Assembly (NCBI GenBank): GCA_944390295.1
Contig: CALXPV010000003.1
Coordinates: forward strand, 1-44,644
Length of the DNA: 44,644 bases
Direction of reading: 5' to 3'
Source: an uncultured Clostridia bacterium
GTDB taxonomy: Bacteria > Bacillota > Clostridia > TANB77 > CAG-508
Shown here: piece by piece, positions 1-6,914 of the stretch
Layout: each line of letters opens with the position of its first letter
Numbering within the stretch: the first letter of the stretch is position 1
Notes under the pieces: model-generated
Database searches by the model: none
Told to the model about the DNA's origin: nothing
The model's input: the letters and a program-made list of their open reading frames with translations, nothing else
Program-made: the position numbers and the translations under genes

Positions 1-204
1 AATAAAAATGGTGAAGAAAAAACATTTACAGGAGTATTAGAAGGATATATATCAGAAAATCCAAGAGGAGATAATGGTTTTGGTTTTGACGAGATATTTG
101 AATTAGAAGATGGAAGAACACTTGCTGAACTAGATTCAGAAGAAAAAAACAGTATAAGTAGTAGAAAAATTGCATTAAAGAAATTAAAAGAATATATTAT
201 ATAA
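1..204 (+). CDS. rdgB: RdgB/HAM1-type XTP/dITP pyrophosphatase, 3' end only
   Basis: This is the C-terminal 67 codons of an inosine/xanthosine triphosphate pyrophosphatase, which removes non-canonical purine NTPs from the nucleotide pool. The gene runs off the left edge, so no start is visible. The reading frame holds the family's C-terminal signature: NGFGFDEIFEL, then TLAEL, then EEKNSISSRKIALKKL, which corresponds to the GFGYDPIF ... AEL ... EKN.ISHR.A pattern of the family. The usual histidine of SHR is replaced by serine (SSRK), a small departure. The stop is TAA at 202-204. A separate promoter-like sequence follows before the next gene, so the two need not be cotranscribed. The family call is fairly secure despite the truncation. 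Confidence 0.85.
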   Translation, partial: NKNGEEKTFTGVLEGYISENPRGDNGFGFDEIFELEDGRTLAELDSEEKNSISSRKIALKKLKEYII

Positions 205-227
205 TTTAAAAATCGCTATTTGTGGGG

Positions 228-257
228 TTTACTAATTAAATTTACAGTAACTATAAT
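228..257 (+). promoter_or_regulatory. Putative sigma-A promoter of the HTH-CYTH gene
   Basis: TTTACT at 228-233, an 18-base spacer, and TATAAT at 252-257. The -10 lies 30 bases before the ATG at 288, and an AAAGGAG ribosome binding site lies between. Identified by inspection only. Confidence 0.45.
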
Positions 258-287
258 TATATTAGAAATCTCAAAAGGAGTGAAAAT

Positions 288-1079
288 ATGAATCAAGAAA
301 AGATAGGAAAATTTATAGGAGAAATAAGAAAAGAGAAAAATTTAAAACAATCTGAACTTGCGGAGAAGCTAGGAGTTACAAGTAAAACTGTATCTAGATG
401 GGAAACAGGAAAATATATGCCGGATTTATCTTTATTTACGGATATATCAAATATATTAGGTGTTACTATAAATGAGCTTTTGCAAGGAGAAAGATTAATT
501 AAAAGGAAAAATAGCGATAGCATAGAAATCGAAATAAAGTTAGAAATTGAAGAAAATCAATATAAAGAACTGTATGACTATTTTAAAAACGAAAGTAGTA
601 AACATATGCATAAAGGACAACACGATATTTATTTTTCACCAGAAAATCCTAAGTTTTTTGGTGGAGATATAGATGATGAATGTATTAGAATAAGAATTCA
701 AAAAGACAAATATATTTTATGTTATAAAAAAATATATATGGGAAATGATGAAGAAGATATACATATTGTGGAACATGAAACAGAAGTATCTAATTTAGAT
801 GCTACAATTAATATTTTAAAAGGTGTTAGAATAAATAAAATTTGTGATTTAATAAAAGAAAGAGATAGTTTTATTTATAAGAATGTATTTGAAATATCTT
901 TAGACAATGTAAAAGATTTAGGGTATTTTATAGAAATTGAAATTTATGATAAAAATATTCCTATAAATGAAGCAAACCAATTATTATTAAATCTTGTAAA
1001 AGAGTTAAATTTAGATATAACAAGAAGAAATCTTAAAGGCTATTCTTATTTAATGTATGATAAATTAAAGGAAAAGTGA
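288..1079 (+). CDS. XRE-type HTH regulator fused to a CYTH (triphosphate-binding) domain
   Basis: 263 residues with two parts. Residues about 7-61 form an XRE/HTH_3 DNA-binding domain (KQSELAEKLGVTSKTVSRWE, PDLSLFTDISNILGVTINELL). From about residue 78 to the end there is a CYTH domain: the diagnostic ExExK motif is EIEIK at 80-84, followed by alternating basic strands (R134, R136, K147, K148) and acidic strands (E162, E164, E216, E218), as expected for the triphosphate tunnel fold. CYTH proteins include CyaB-type adenylate cyclases, thiamine triphosphatases and tripolyphosphatases. Here the domain could be an enzyme or a ligand sensor for the HTH part; the sequence does not decide. The ATG at 288 has AAAGGAG upstream. 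A terminator follows at 1084, so it is probably monocistronic. An MFS transporter lies next to it on the same strand. Confidence 0.85.
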   Translation: MNQEKIGKFIGEIRKEKNLKQSELAEKLGVTSKTVSRWETGKYMPDLSLFTDISNILGVTINELLQGERLIKRKNSDSIEIEIKLEIEENQYKELYDYFKNESSKHMHKGQHDIYFSPENPKFFGGDIDDECIRIRIQKDKYILCYKKIYMGNDEEDIHIVEHETEVSNLDATINILKGVRINKICDLIKERDSFIYKNVFEISLDNVKDLGYFIEIEIYDKNIPINEANQLLLNLVKELNLDITRRNLKGYSYLMYDKLKEK

Positions 1080-1083
1080 AATT

Positions 1084-1117
1084 AAACCAGATAGTTATTT
1101 AATAATTATCTGGTTTT
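1084..1117 (+). terminator. Rho-independent terminator after the HTH-CYTH gene
   Basis: A 16-bp stem (1084-1099 with 1101-1116, one G-T pair) starting AAACCAGATA and ending TATCTGGTTT, with only TTTT as the T tract. It starts five bases after the stop codon at 1079. Confidence 0.7.
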
Positions 1118-1128
1118 GTAACATTTAC

Positions 1129-1157
1129 TTGGCAAAAAGTATTTCTTGTGATAGTAT
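1129..1157 (+). promoter_or_regulatory. Putative sigma-A promoter of the MFS gene
   Basis: TTGGCA at 1129-1134, a 17-base spacer, and TAGTAT at 1152-1157, about 31 bases before the ATG at 1189. It lies just after the previous gene's terminator, which supports separate transcription of the transporter. Confidence 0.5.
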
Positions 1158-1188
1158 GAAAAAAACGAATGAAAAAATGGAGTAATAA

Positions 1189-2496
1189 ATGGAAGAAAAA
1201 CAAACTATACAAATGAGAAAACGAAATATGAAGTTATTTCCTATTTGTAAAGCACTAGGATGGGACTATATATTTTTTTATACTACTAATTTCTTATTTT
1301 TAACACAAGTAAAAAATATTGACCCAGCAGATGTTGTACTAATAGATTCTTTTTATGCATTATTTGGAATAGTAATGCAAGTTCCAGCGACTTTTATAAT
1401 CGAATATTTAGGAAGAAGACGAAGTATAATATTAGCCAATTTTCTTAATTGCATGTATATGATAATAATAATGTTCAGTAGAAATTTATTTGATTTAATT
1501 ATTGCAGAGTTGTTATCTGCACTTGCTTTTGCAATAAAAGATTCGGCAGAGCTAGCATTACTAAATGAATCAATTCCAGCTTCTAGGTATAAAGGACAAA
1601 TATTTGCAAAAATAAATGAAAGAGGAATATCAAATTATTATATAATAAATGCAATATCAACTATATTGTCAGGTTTCTTATATGATATGAATCCATATAT
1701 ACCAATAATACTAGCATTAACTACAACATTATTTTTAACAATTTTATCAAGGGGATTTGTTGAACCTCCAATTATCCAAAATAAAAAGAAAAATAAGAAA
1801 GATTTTTCGGAAATAAAAAATTTAAAAGAATCTTTTAAATTTATTTTAAAATCAGAAAGGTTAAAATCGTTAATTTTATTTTCTGCAATAACAGTAGGAG
1901 TTTTTAATGTTTTAACAAACTATGAGATAAGTTTATTAGAAAATCTAGATATAGATGCTAAATATTTAGGAATAATATTTGCAGTTCTTGGAATAATTTC
2001 AGGAATAGTAACTAAAAAACAAGAAGCATTTCATAATAAACATAGGAATAAAACATTGTGTTTAATACTAGGAGGTTTAGGAATTTCTATTATAATTTCT
2101 GGAATAGCAGCAATAATAGCTACAAAATATAGAATATTTATTATTTTTATCATAATTTCATATGTAATTAAATATGCATATAAAGGTATATATAATCCAC
2201 TTATGGATAAATATTTAAGGAACTTTTCAAATGAAGAAATTGATACTAAAATATTTACTGCTAAAAATTTCTTTGGAAGTATTTTTAGTGTAATTATAGG
2301 AGTATTTGCTTCATTTATATTAGAAAGAATGGATATTGCAATTTGTATGACTTTAATTGGAATAATTACTGTAATATTAACAATTATAATGGATAAATAT
2401 ATGAAAACGAGAGTAGGTCTAAAACCAGAGGAATATTCAAAAGAAGAAAGAAAGTATGACGAATTAAATCAAAAGACAGAAATGGGTGCGAAATAA
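1189..2496 (+). CDS. MFS-type membrane transporter
   Basis: 435 residues with about ten to twelve hydrophobic segments, the length and layout of a major facilitator. After the second membrane segment there is a basic loop (EYLGRRRSIILAN), like the G-R-R/K motif A of MFS permeases. RYKGQIFAKINERG near residue 133 resembles the loop after TM4 in DHA-like and uncharacterised MFS exporters. A basic cytoplasmic loop (IIQNKKKNKKDF) separates the two halves, and the C-terminal tail is charged. The substrate cannot be read from the sequence; drug or metabolite export is a guess. It starts at ATG 1189 behind GGAG. Its terminator overlaps its own stop codon. The neighbouring HTH-CYTH gene might control it, but there is no direct evidence. 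Confidence 0.8.
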   Translation: MEEKQTIQMRKRNMKLFPICKALGWDYIFFYTTNFLFLTQVKNIDPADVVLIDSFYALFGIVMQVPATFIIEYLGRRRSIILANFLNCMYMIIIMFSRNLFDLIIAELLSALAFAIKDSAELALLNESIPASRYKGQIFAKINERGISNYYIINAISTILSGFLYDMNPYIPIILALTTTLFLTILSRGFVEPPIIQNKKKNKKDFSEIKNLKESFKFILKSERLKSLILFSAITVGVFNVLTNYEISLLENLDIDAKYLGIIFAVLGIISGIVTKKQEAFHNKHRNKTLCLILGGLGISIIISGIAAIIATKYRIFIIFIIISYVIKYAYKGIYNPLMDKYLRNFSNEEIDTKIFTAKNFFGSIFSVIIGVFASFILERMDIAICMTLIGIITVILTIIMDKYMKTRVGLKPEEYSKEERKYDELNQKTEMGAK

Positions 2497-2507
2497 TCGC
2501 ACCTTTT
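2485..2507 (+). terminator. Terminator overlapping the MFS stop codon
   Basis: Perfect 7-bp stem GGTGCGA (2485-2491) and TCGCACC (2497-2503), loop AATAA, then TTTT. The TAA stop codon at 2494-2496 lies inside the loop, so the last codons are part of the terminator. Confidence 0.75.
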
Positions 2508-2518
2508 ACATATTTACA

Positions 2519-2536
2519 TTGTATAAACCTATACAA
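2519..2536. promoter_or_regulatory. Inverted repeat, possible operator upstream of the HAD/flavoprotein operon
   Basis: Perfect dyad TTGTATA-AACC-TATACAA, 51 bases before the start of the HAD gene and just upstream of a TATAAT-like sequence near 2556. There is no T tract, so a protein binding site is more likely than a terminator. No regulator can be named. Confidence 0.4.
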
Positions 2537-2587
2537 ATACTGACAATTGTGTTATTATAATTAAACTAGAAAAAGGGGTAATAAAAA

Positions 2588-3265
2588 ATGAAAGATAAAA
2601 CGAAGTACTTAATATTGGATTTTGGTTTGGTTTTAGGTAAGCCTAAAACAGGAAATTGGTTTATAACACCAAATTTTTATGAAATAATCGGAAAAAATAA
2701 AATAGACTTAAAAAGATTAAATGTTTTATTTAATAAGTATAATGAAAATATTTCTAAAAAGATAATTACAAAAGAAGAGGAATATAAAGCATTTAAAGAA
2801 TTTTATTTAAATATATTAAATGAACTAAAAATAGTAAAAAATGAAGAAGAAACTGCCGAAAAATTAGCAGAAGATTTTGTGTATAATGAAGATAAATATA
2901 TTATGTATGACGACGTATATGAATTCTTAGAAAAACAAAGTCAAAAATATATTTTAATATTGTTGTCTGATAACTGGCCTTGTGTGTATGCAATATTAAA
3001 GAACTGGGGAATAGACAAATTTTTTACAAAAATATATATTTCTTCAGAATATCCAGCATTAAAAAAAGATGGGTTGCTATTTGATTATGCAATGAATGAG
3101 TTTAAAATAAAAAAAGATGAAGCGATATTTATAGATGATAATCCGGAATTATTAGAAGTTGCAGATAAAAAGAAACTAATTCCAGTTTTAATGGATAGAA
3201 CTAATTTACATAAAGATTATAGCAAATATAAAAGAATACAAAATCTAGAGGAGATTAAAATATGA
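2588..3265 (+). CDS. HAD-family hydrolase (YihX-like)
   Basis: 225 residues with the haloacid dehalogenase motifs in order. Motif I is LILDFGLVLG (nucleophile D11; the usual second aspartate is replaced by Gly, as in YihX-type sugar phosphatases with DLGNV). An alpha-helical cap follows, then motif II ILLSDN near 120, a lysine in PALKKDGLLF, and motif IV AIFIDDNPE near 180. It is a cytosolic phosphatase or phosphomutase-type enzyme of unknown substrate. The ATG at 2588 has AAAAGGGG upstream. Its TGA stop overlaps the next ATG (ATGA at 3262-3265), so translation of the two is probably coupled, and both genes end at the shared terminator at 3783. Confidence 0.8.
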   Translation: MKDKTKYLILDFGLVLGKPKTGNWFITPNFYEIIGKNKIDLKRLNVLFNKYNENISKKIITKEEEYKAFKEFYLNILNELKIVKNEEETAEKLAEDFVYNEDKYIMYDDVYEFLEKQSQKYILILLSDNWPCVYAILKNWGIDKFFTKIYISSEYPALKKDGLLFDYAMNEFKIKKDEAIFIDDNPELLEVADKKKLIPVLMDRTNLHKDYSKYKRIQNLEEIKI

Positions 3266-3798
3266 AAACATTAATTTTAAATGGTTCACCACATAAAAAT
3301 GGTGATACATCATATATAGTAAATGAATTAAAGAAAAAGCTAGATGGAGAAGTAGAAGAAATATTTTTATATGATGCCAAAATAAGTCCTTGTATAGATT
3401 GTAGATATTGCTGGAAAAATAAAGGATGCAGTATAAAAGACGATATGGAGAAAATAAATAGTGATGATTATGATGTAATAATAATAGCATCACCTATATA
3501 TTTTTATAATGTAACACCACCAATGTTTTCTTTACTTACAAGACTAAACTATATCTGGAGTAATAAACACTTTTTAGATATAACACATATATTTAAGAAA
3601 AAAAGAGGAATTTTAATATTAACAGGTGGAGGTGGTGGTGAACCTAAACATGCTCTAGATACTGTAAATCTAATCTTTAAATATTTAAATGCTGAATTTG
3701 ATATAGAAAAAGATTATATATATTCTTTAAATACAGATAATGTTTCAGCAAAAGATGATATGAATTTAAATAAAATGTTAGAAAAAATTGACCTTTAG
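3262..3798 (+). CDS. NAD(P)H-dependent FMN reductase / iron-sulfur flavoprotein family
   Basis: 178 residues with a flavodoxin-like fold. The N-terminus LILNGSPHKNGDTSYI is the FMN-phosphate-binding loop of the FMN reductase family. At about 47-59, CIDCRYCWKNKGC gives a C-x2-C-x2-C-x5-C cluster followed by DDM, matching the compact cysteine motif of archaeal and clostridial iron-sulfur flavoproteins that bind a 4Fe-4S cluster. ASPIYFYNVTPPM is the second FMN-contact region. It is a likely cytosolic electron-transfer or stress-reduction protein. It overlaps the HAD gene by four bases (ATGA) and ends inside a terminator hairpin. Confidence 0.85.
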   Translation: MKTLILNGSPHKNGDTSYIVNELKKKLDGEVEEIFLYDAKISPCIDCRYCWKNKGCSIKDDMEKINSDDYDVIIIASPIYFYNVTPPMFSLLTRLNYIWSNKHFLDITHIFKKKRGILILTGGGGGEPKHALDTVNLIFKYLNAEFDIEKDYIYSLNTDNVSAKDDMNLNKMLEKIDL

Positions 3799-3822
3799 AA
3801 AATAATCTAAAGGTCAATTTTT
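3783..3822 (+). terminator. Terminator spanning the end of the flavoprotein gene
   Basis: A 17-bp perfect stem (3783-3799 with 3806-3822), six-base loop, ending in a run of five T. The left arm includes the last codons and the TAG stop at 3796-3798. The -35 element of the next promoter begins within the T tract. Confidence 0.85.
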
Positions 3823-3849
3823 GACAATAGATAAAAAAGATAGTATAGT
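3821..3849 (+). promoter_or_regulatory. Sigma-A promoter of dxr
   Basis: Consensus TTGACA at 3821-3826, 17-base spacer, TATAGT at 3844-3849, 38 bases before the dxr ATG. The -35 overlaps the upstream terminator's T tract. Confidence 0.7.
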
Positions 3850-3887
3850 AGGGAAGATAGCAATATAGAAAAAAGGAGGAATTTAAG

Positions 3888-5021
3888 ATGAAAAGAGTTG
3901 CTATATTTGGGTCAACAGGTAGTATTGGAACAACTACACTTCGGATAATTAGAGAAAATCCGAAGTTGTTTTCCGCAGTTACATTGGTTGCCGGTAAGAA
4001 TGTGGATCTTTTAATCGAACAGATTAAAGAGTTTCATCCGAGGCATGTTTATATTCAAAGTGTAAGTCATGCTAAAAAATTAGAGAAAATGTTCCCTAAA
4101 CTTGATGTGTATACAGGAGACTGGGGAATAGAAATGATTTCAAAACTTGAAGATGCAGACATTGCCGTATCTGCACTTGTGGGAATTGCTGGTTTAAAAC
4201 CAACCTACAATTTGCTCAAACACTGTAAAGAAGTTGCCCTTGCAAATAAGGAAGTTCTTGTCACTGGAGGAGAGCTGATTATGAAAAGGGCAAGACAGTA
4301 TGGAACAAAGTTACGTACTGTAGATAGTGAGCACAGCGCTATTATGCAGTGCCTAAGAGGAGAAAAGGAAAATGAGATTTCCAAAATTCTACTTACGGCA
4401 TCGGGTGGACCGTTTTTTGACAAGGAGATTACAGATGCTATCACACCAAAAGAAGCACTAAATCATCCGACATGGAAAATGGGACCAAAAGTTACAATAG
4501 ATTCAGCGACAATGATGAATAAGGGATTTGAAGTCATTGAGGCACATTGGCTTTTCGGAGTACCAGAGTCTAAAATTCAGGTTGTTGTTCACAGACAGAG
4601 CCTGGTTCATTCTATGGTCCAGTTTAAAGACGGAACTATTATGGCAAATATTGGACCTAAAGATATGCAAATTCCTATTGCATATGCATTAAATTATCCA
4701 ACAAGGCTGGAAAACAATATTGAACCATTAGATTTGTTTGAAGTGGGAACTTTAAAATTTGAAGAACCAGACTTAGACAAATTCGAATGCTTGAAGCTTG
4801 CATATAAAGCAATAAGTATGGGACATAGTGCTCAAGTTGTTTTAAATGCGGCAGACGAGATTGCTGTTCAGGCTTTTTTAGAAGGAGCAATTAATTTTAC
4901 GCAAATTCCTAAGATGATTGATTGGGCGCTTTCCAATCATATCATAAGAAAGCTTTATACTGTAAATGAGATATTAGACTTAGATCGTACAGTAAGAGCT
5001 GAATGCTTAAGACGAATTTAA
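3888..5021 (+). CDS. dxr: 1-deoxy-D-xylulose 5-phosphate reductoisomerase
   Basis: 377 residues, full length for the family. Dxr converts DXP to 2-C-methyl-D-erythritol 4-phosphate with NADPH, the first committed step of MEP isoprenoid synthesis. The NADPH loop GSTGSIGTTTL is at 8-18. Also present are ALANKEVLVTGG, the metal and substrate residues in TVDSEHSAIMQ, LLTASGGPF, and HPTWKMGPKVTIDSATMMNKGFE in consecutive stretches, so the enzyme should be active. It starts at ATG 3888 behind AAAGGAGG and has its own promoter and strong terminator. It uses codons such as CGG, CCG and ATC clearly more than its neighbours, and it is not next to the usual partners (uppS, cdsA, rseP). This suggests acquisition from another genome or a second copy. 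Confidence 0.93.
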   Translation: MKRVAIFGSTGSIGTTTLRIIRENPKLFSAVTLVAGKNVDLLIEQIKEFHPRHVYIQSVSHAKKLEKMFPKLDVYTGDWGIEMISKLEDADIAVSALVGIAGLKPTYNLLKHCKEVALANKEVLVTGGELIMKRARQYGTKLRTVDSEHSAIMQCLRGEKENEISKILLTASGGPFFDKEITDAITPKEALNHPTWKMGPKVTIDSATMMNKGFEVIEAHWLFGVPESKIQVVVHRQSLVHSMVQFKDGTIMANIGPKDMQIPIAYALNYPTRLENNIEPLDLFEVGTLKFEEPDLDKFECLKLAYKAISMGHSAQVVLNAADEIAVQAFLEGAINFTQIPKMIDWALSNHIIRKLYTVNEILDLDRTVRAECLRRI

Positions 5022-5030
5022 GAAAAAAAT

Positions 5031-5077
5031 AAGAGTGTCCCTTTTGTTAGTGATTTTGAACAAAGGGGGCACTCTTT
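5031..5077 (+). terminator. Strong terminator after dxr
   Basis: Inverted repeat of about 18 bp with arms AAGAGTGTCCCTTTTGTT (5031-5048) and AACAAAGGGGGCACTCTTT (5059-5077), roughly ten-base loop. The arms end in A- and T-rich sequence on both sides, so it may also serve the convergent gene at 5100-5987. Confidence 0.75.
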
Positions 5078-5099
5078 AAATATTACTAAAAGAAAAAAT

Positions 5100-5987
5100 T
5101 TAAATTATGTTTTCTTTTGGATATCCCTCAAAACAGTCTGTTTTATTATAGAAATCGGGATAAAAATCTCTTAAATAAACTGCTACTATGCAGTATGCCA
5201 TAAATAAATCATATGAATTTGGACTTTTGGCTAATAAAATAAATTGAATAAATACAGATAATTTTTTCTCGATAATAGAATTTATCTTGCGAAATATATC
5301 AGTTTTTTTATTAATAAATAAACAAAAACCATGTATTATACAGGATAATGTCAAATATAATATTGGCAATATAATTTGCATTATAGAATCTGTGGAAATC
5401 AACAGTATTCCTGCTGGTAGTGAAAAGGATATTATCGCCATAATCTCAGTCATAAAAAAATCTGTACAAAACAAATTTGAAATACCAAAATATCTTGATG
5501 AATTTTTTATACCTTCAAGATTTTCTGGCAGTTTTTGATTTTTATTTACATAATTAATAACTTTATTCATTGCTGTAAATTTACTTTTTCTTTTTTCTGT
5601 AAGAAATAGCTTACACGCAACAATATAAAGAACTATTAAAGCAACTGCCAGAGCAAGAAATAACATAAGTGGTAATAATACTAATAAATTAATAAAAATA
5701 CTAATAGATAGTATTAAATAACCACAACTCACAGCAAAAATTAATGGCAACAAAAGTTTAAATAAAACAGAAGGTTGTTTTTTTATTGTTTGTTTCATCA
5801 ATTTAAAAAGACCTTCTTCTTTCTGATTTTTTTGTGACTGCTTGACATATTCTATACCAAAAGAATTGTCCGTTTTTTCATAAATAGTTAATGTTGTACT
5901 TCCCAAGAGCAAGTTTATGCCATCATCAAAGCAAGTAAATTCGGGAAATTTGATTTTACTGTTTCTTACATTAGTCCGTTTTTTCAT
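5100..5987 (-). CDS. Membrane protein, possible divergent YqhQ/DUF1385 relative
   Basis: 295 residues. I do not recognise it with certainty. There is a soluble N-terminus, two long hydrophobic segments at about 77-125 and two more at about 185-235. By eye it follows the layout of YqhQ (DUF1385): an early GINLLLGSTTLTIYEK stretch where YqhQ has EGVMFGG...AIR, and then NKVINYVNKNQKLPENLEGI where YqhQ has HGAEHKVINCYE...TVENV. A final AKSPNSYDLFMAYCIVAV sits where YqhQ has TKEPDDDQIEVAI. The conserved HGAEHK histidines and glutamate are missing (TAMNKV), so any metal-linked function would be lost. GGAGG precedes the ATG at 5987. It is convergent with dxr and shares its terminator region. Confidence 0.5.
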   Translation of the reverse strand: MKKRTNVRNSKIKFPEFTCFDDGINLLLGSTTLTIYEKTDNSFGIEYVKQSQKNQKEEGLFKLMKQTIKKQPSVLFKLLLPLIFAVSCGYLILSISIFINLLVLLPLMLFLALAVALIVLYIVACKLFLTEKRKSKFTAMNKVINYVNKNQKLPENLEGIKNSSRYFGISNLFCTDFFMTEIMAIISFSLPAGILLISTDSIMQIILPILYLTLSCIIHGFCLFINKKTDIFRKINSIIEKKLSVFIQFILLAKSPNSYDLFMAYCIVAVYLRDFYPDFYNKTDCFEGYPKENII

Positions 5988-6037
5988 AATGATACCTCCA
6001 TTAAAAGATTTTTTTATAATAGTTTTTATAGATATAG

Positions 6038-6066
6038 ATTATAATATGGAGTATATACTTTTTCAA
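6038..6066 (-). promoter_or_regulatory. Sigma-A promoter of the YqhQ-like gene
   Basis: On the minus strand: TTGAAA (6066-6061), 17-base spacer, TATAAT (6043-6038). The spacer contains the perfect palindrome AGTATATACT at 6050-6059, a possible operator. Confidence 0.6.
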
Positions 6067-6211
6067 GAAATATTCTAGTAAAATTTGATTTCTATACACA
6101 GAAATGATAATATAAGAAAAATTTTGTTTTAAAATTCCTGCTCAAAGTTAAGAGTAGTTTTTATAAATAATAACTTATTAACGATAAAAGCCAATTGGCA
6201 AGGAGGATTGT

Positions 6212-6361
6212 ATGAACAAAATTATTGTAAAAGTAGTTGCGTTGATATGTGTGACAGTGTTAGCAGGACTTATAGCATGTTTTTGCAAGGAATATCTTTT
6301 ATTTGGTTTTATTTTAGAAACAATTGTATTATATTACTGTCTTCACGATATTAACAAATAA
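6212..6361 (+). CDS. Small two-helix membrane protein, 49 aa, unknown
   Basis: A short ORF from ATG 6212 to TAA 6361 with a good AGGAGG site at 6201-6206, five bases before the start. The product has two hydrophobic stretches (IIVKVVALICVTVLAGLIA and LLFGFILETIVLYYC) separated by a short CFCKEY turn, and it ends HDINK. It should sit in the membrane as a hairpin. No family is recognised. It is followed by an inverted repeat at 6370-6392. The strong ribosome binding site and the membrane-like composition argue that it is real. Confidence 0.5.
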   Translation: MNKIIVKVVALICVTVLAGLIACFCKEYLLFGFILETIVLYYCLHDINK

Positions 6362-6369
6362 ACGGGGAA

Positions 6370-6392
6370 GAGGTCGCTAGGTTAGCGACCTC
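6370..6392. terminator. Hairpin between the small membrane ORF and the asnB remnant
   Basis: Perfect 10-bp stem GAGGTCGCTA / TAGCGACCTC with a three-base loop. The right side is AAAAATATTTTA rather than a clean T run. It holds the same position relative to the asnB remnant as the 7835-7859 hairpin holds relative to intact asnB. Confidence 0.5.
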
Positions 6393-6401
6393 AAAAATAT
6401 T

Positions 6402-6487
6402 TTATAACTCAATCTTAGGCTCATACTTCTTAAGCCACATATTAACCTGGCAAAGGTGAGCCATAAGCTAAGGACCTGTTATTGGAT
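6402..6487 (-). pseudogene. Decayed 3' end of a second asnB copy
   Basis: Read on the minus strand, this segment encodes GP-stop-LMAHL followed by CQVNMWLKKYEPKIEL and a TAA stop. That closely matches the last codons of the intact asnB (GPQLMAYL, CQVNMWLEKYEPKIEI). An in-frame TAG has replaced the glutamine codon, and homology fades beyond about 6487, so nothing functional remains. The DNA match is strongest at the extreme 3' end (ATCTTAGGCTCATACTTCT is shared exactly). It is either the scar of a deleted asnB paralogue or a duplicated end left by an insertion of the dinD segment. Confidence 0.85.
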
Positions 6488-6607
6488 GTCAGAAATTAAC
6501 ACGAGGTTATATCATTAGAGCGAGTAAGAAAATTCAAAAAGTATAAACATTTTATAAAAATTAATATATTTATTGTGATTACCTAAAATAAATTATAAAA
6601 GGGAGAA

Positions 6608-6766
6608 ATGATGATAAGTAAAAATAACGAAAATGAAGATATAAAAAAGAAATTAAAAGATAATTATAAAGTTATTCGTACATTTAATAAGAATGGACCA
6701 GCTTTCCAAGAAGTTATGGAAAAAATCCTTATTATGAAATTAAATGATTTAGATAAAAATAAATAA
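6608..6766 (+). CDS. Small conserved-looking ORF, 52 aa, unknown
   Basis: Two tandem ATG codons at 6608 and 6611 follow a GGGAG site at 6601-6605; the second ATG is better spaced. The product is short and charged, with KVIRTFNKNGPAFQEVMEKILIM as its centre. This has the look of small accessory proteins found on integrative elements (a short beta strand then an amphipathic helix), but I cannot name a family. It ends only twelve bases before the dinD -35 element. Confidence rests on the ribosome binding site and sensible codon use. Confidence 0.45.
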   Translation: MMISKNNENEDIKKKLKDNYKVIRTFNKNGPAFQEVMEKILIMKLNDLDKNK

Positions 6767-6777
6767 TAGAAAAAAAC

Positions 6778-6806
6778 TTGACAAATACAAACATATGTTT
6801 TATTAT
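6778..6806 (+). promoter_or_regulatory. dinD promoter with LexA-type palindrome in the spacer
   Basis: TTGACA at 6778-6783, exactly 17 bases, then TATTAT at 6801-6806. The last 12 spacer bases (6789-6800) are the perfect palindrome AAACATATGTTT, which resembles the Firmicutes LexA box (GAACATATGTTC type) with one substitution in each half. A repressor bound there would block RNA polymerase. The gene downstream belongs to a DNA-damage-inducible family. Confidence 0.7.
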
Positions 6807-6914
6807 GTGCAATACAGTATATCATAGAAATTATAAAAAATACGAACTATAAAATAAAGAAATAAGTCATACTAACATGTTATTATAAGTAAATTTTGCG
6901 AGGAAGTGGTAATT

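Noticed and set aside
6402-6487. A short minus-strand gene
   Set aside because: It has an in-frame TAG, no start and no ribosome binding site, and it matches the asnB end; it is a remnant.
6906-6914. GTG 6906 as the dinD start
   Set aside because: It is one base from the AGGA site; ATG 6915 fits better and matches the family N-terminus.
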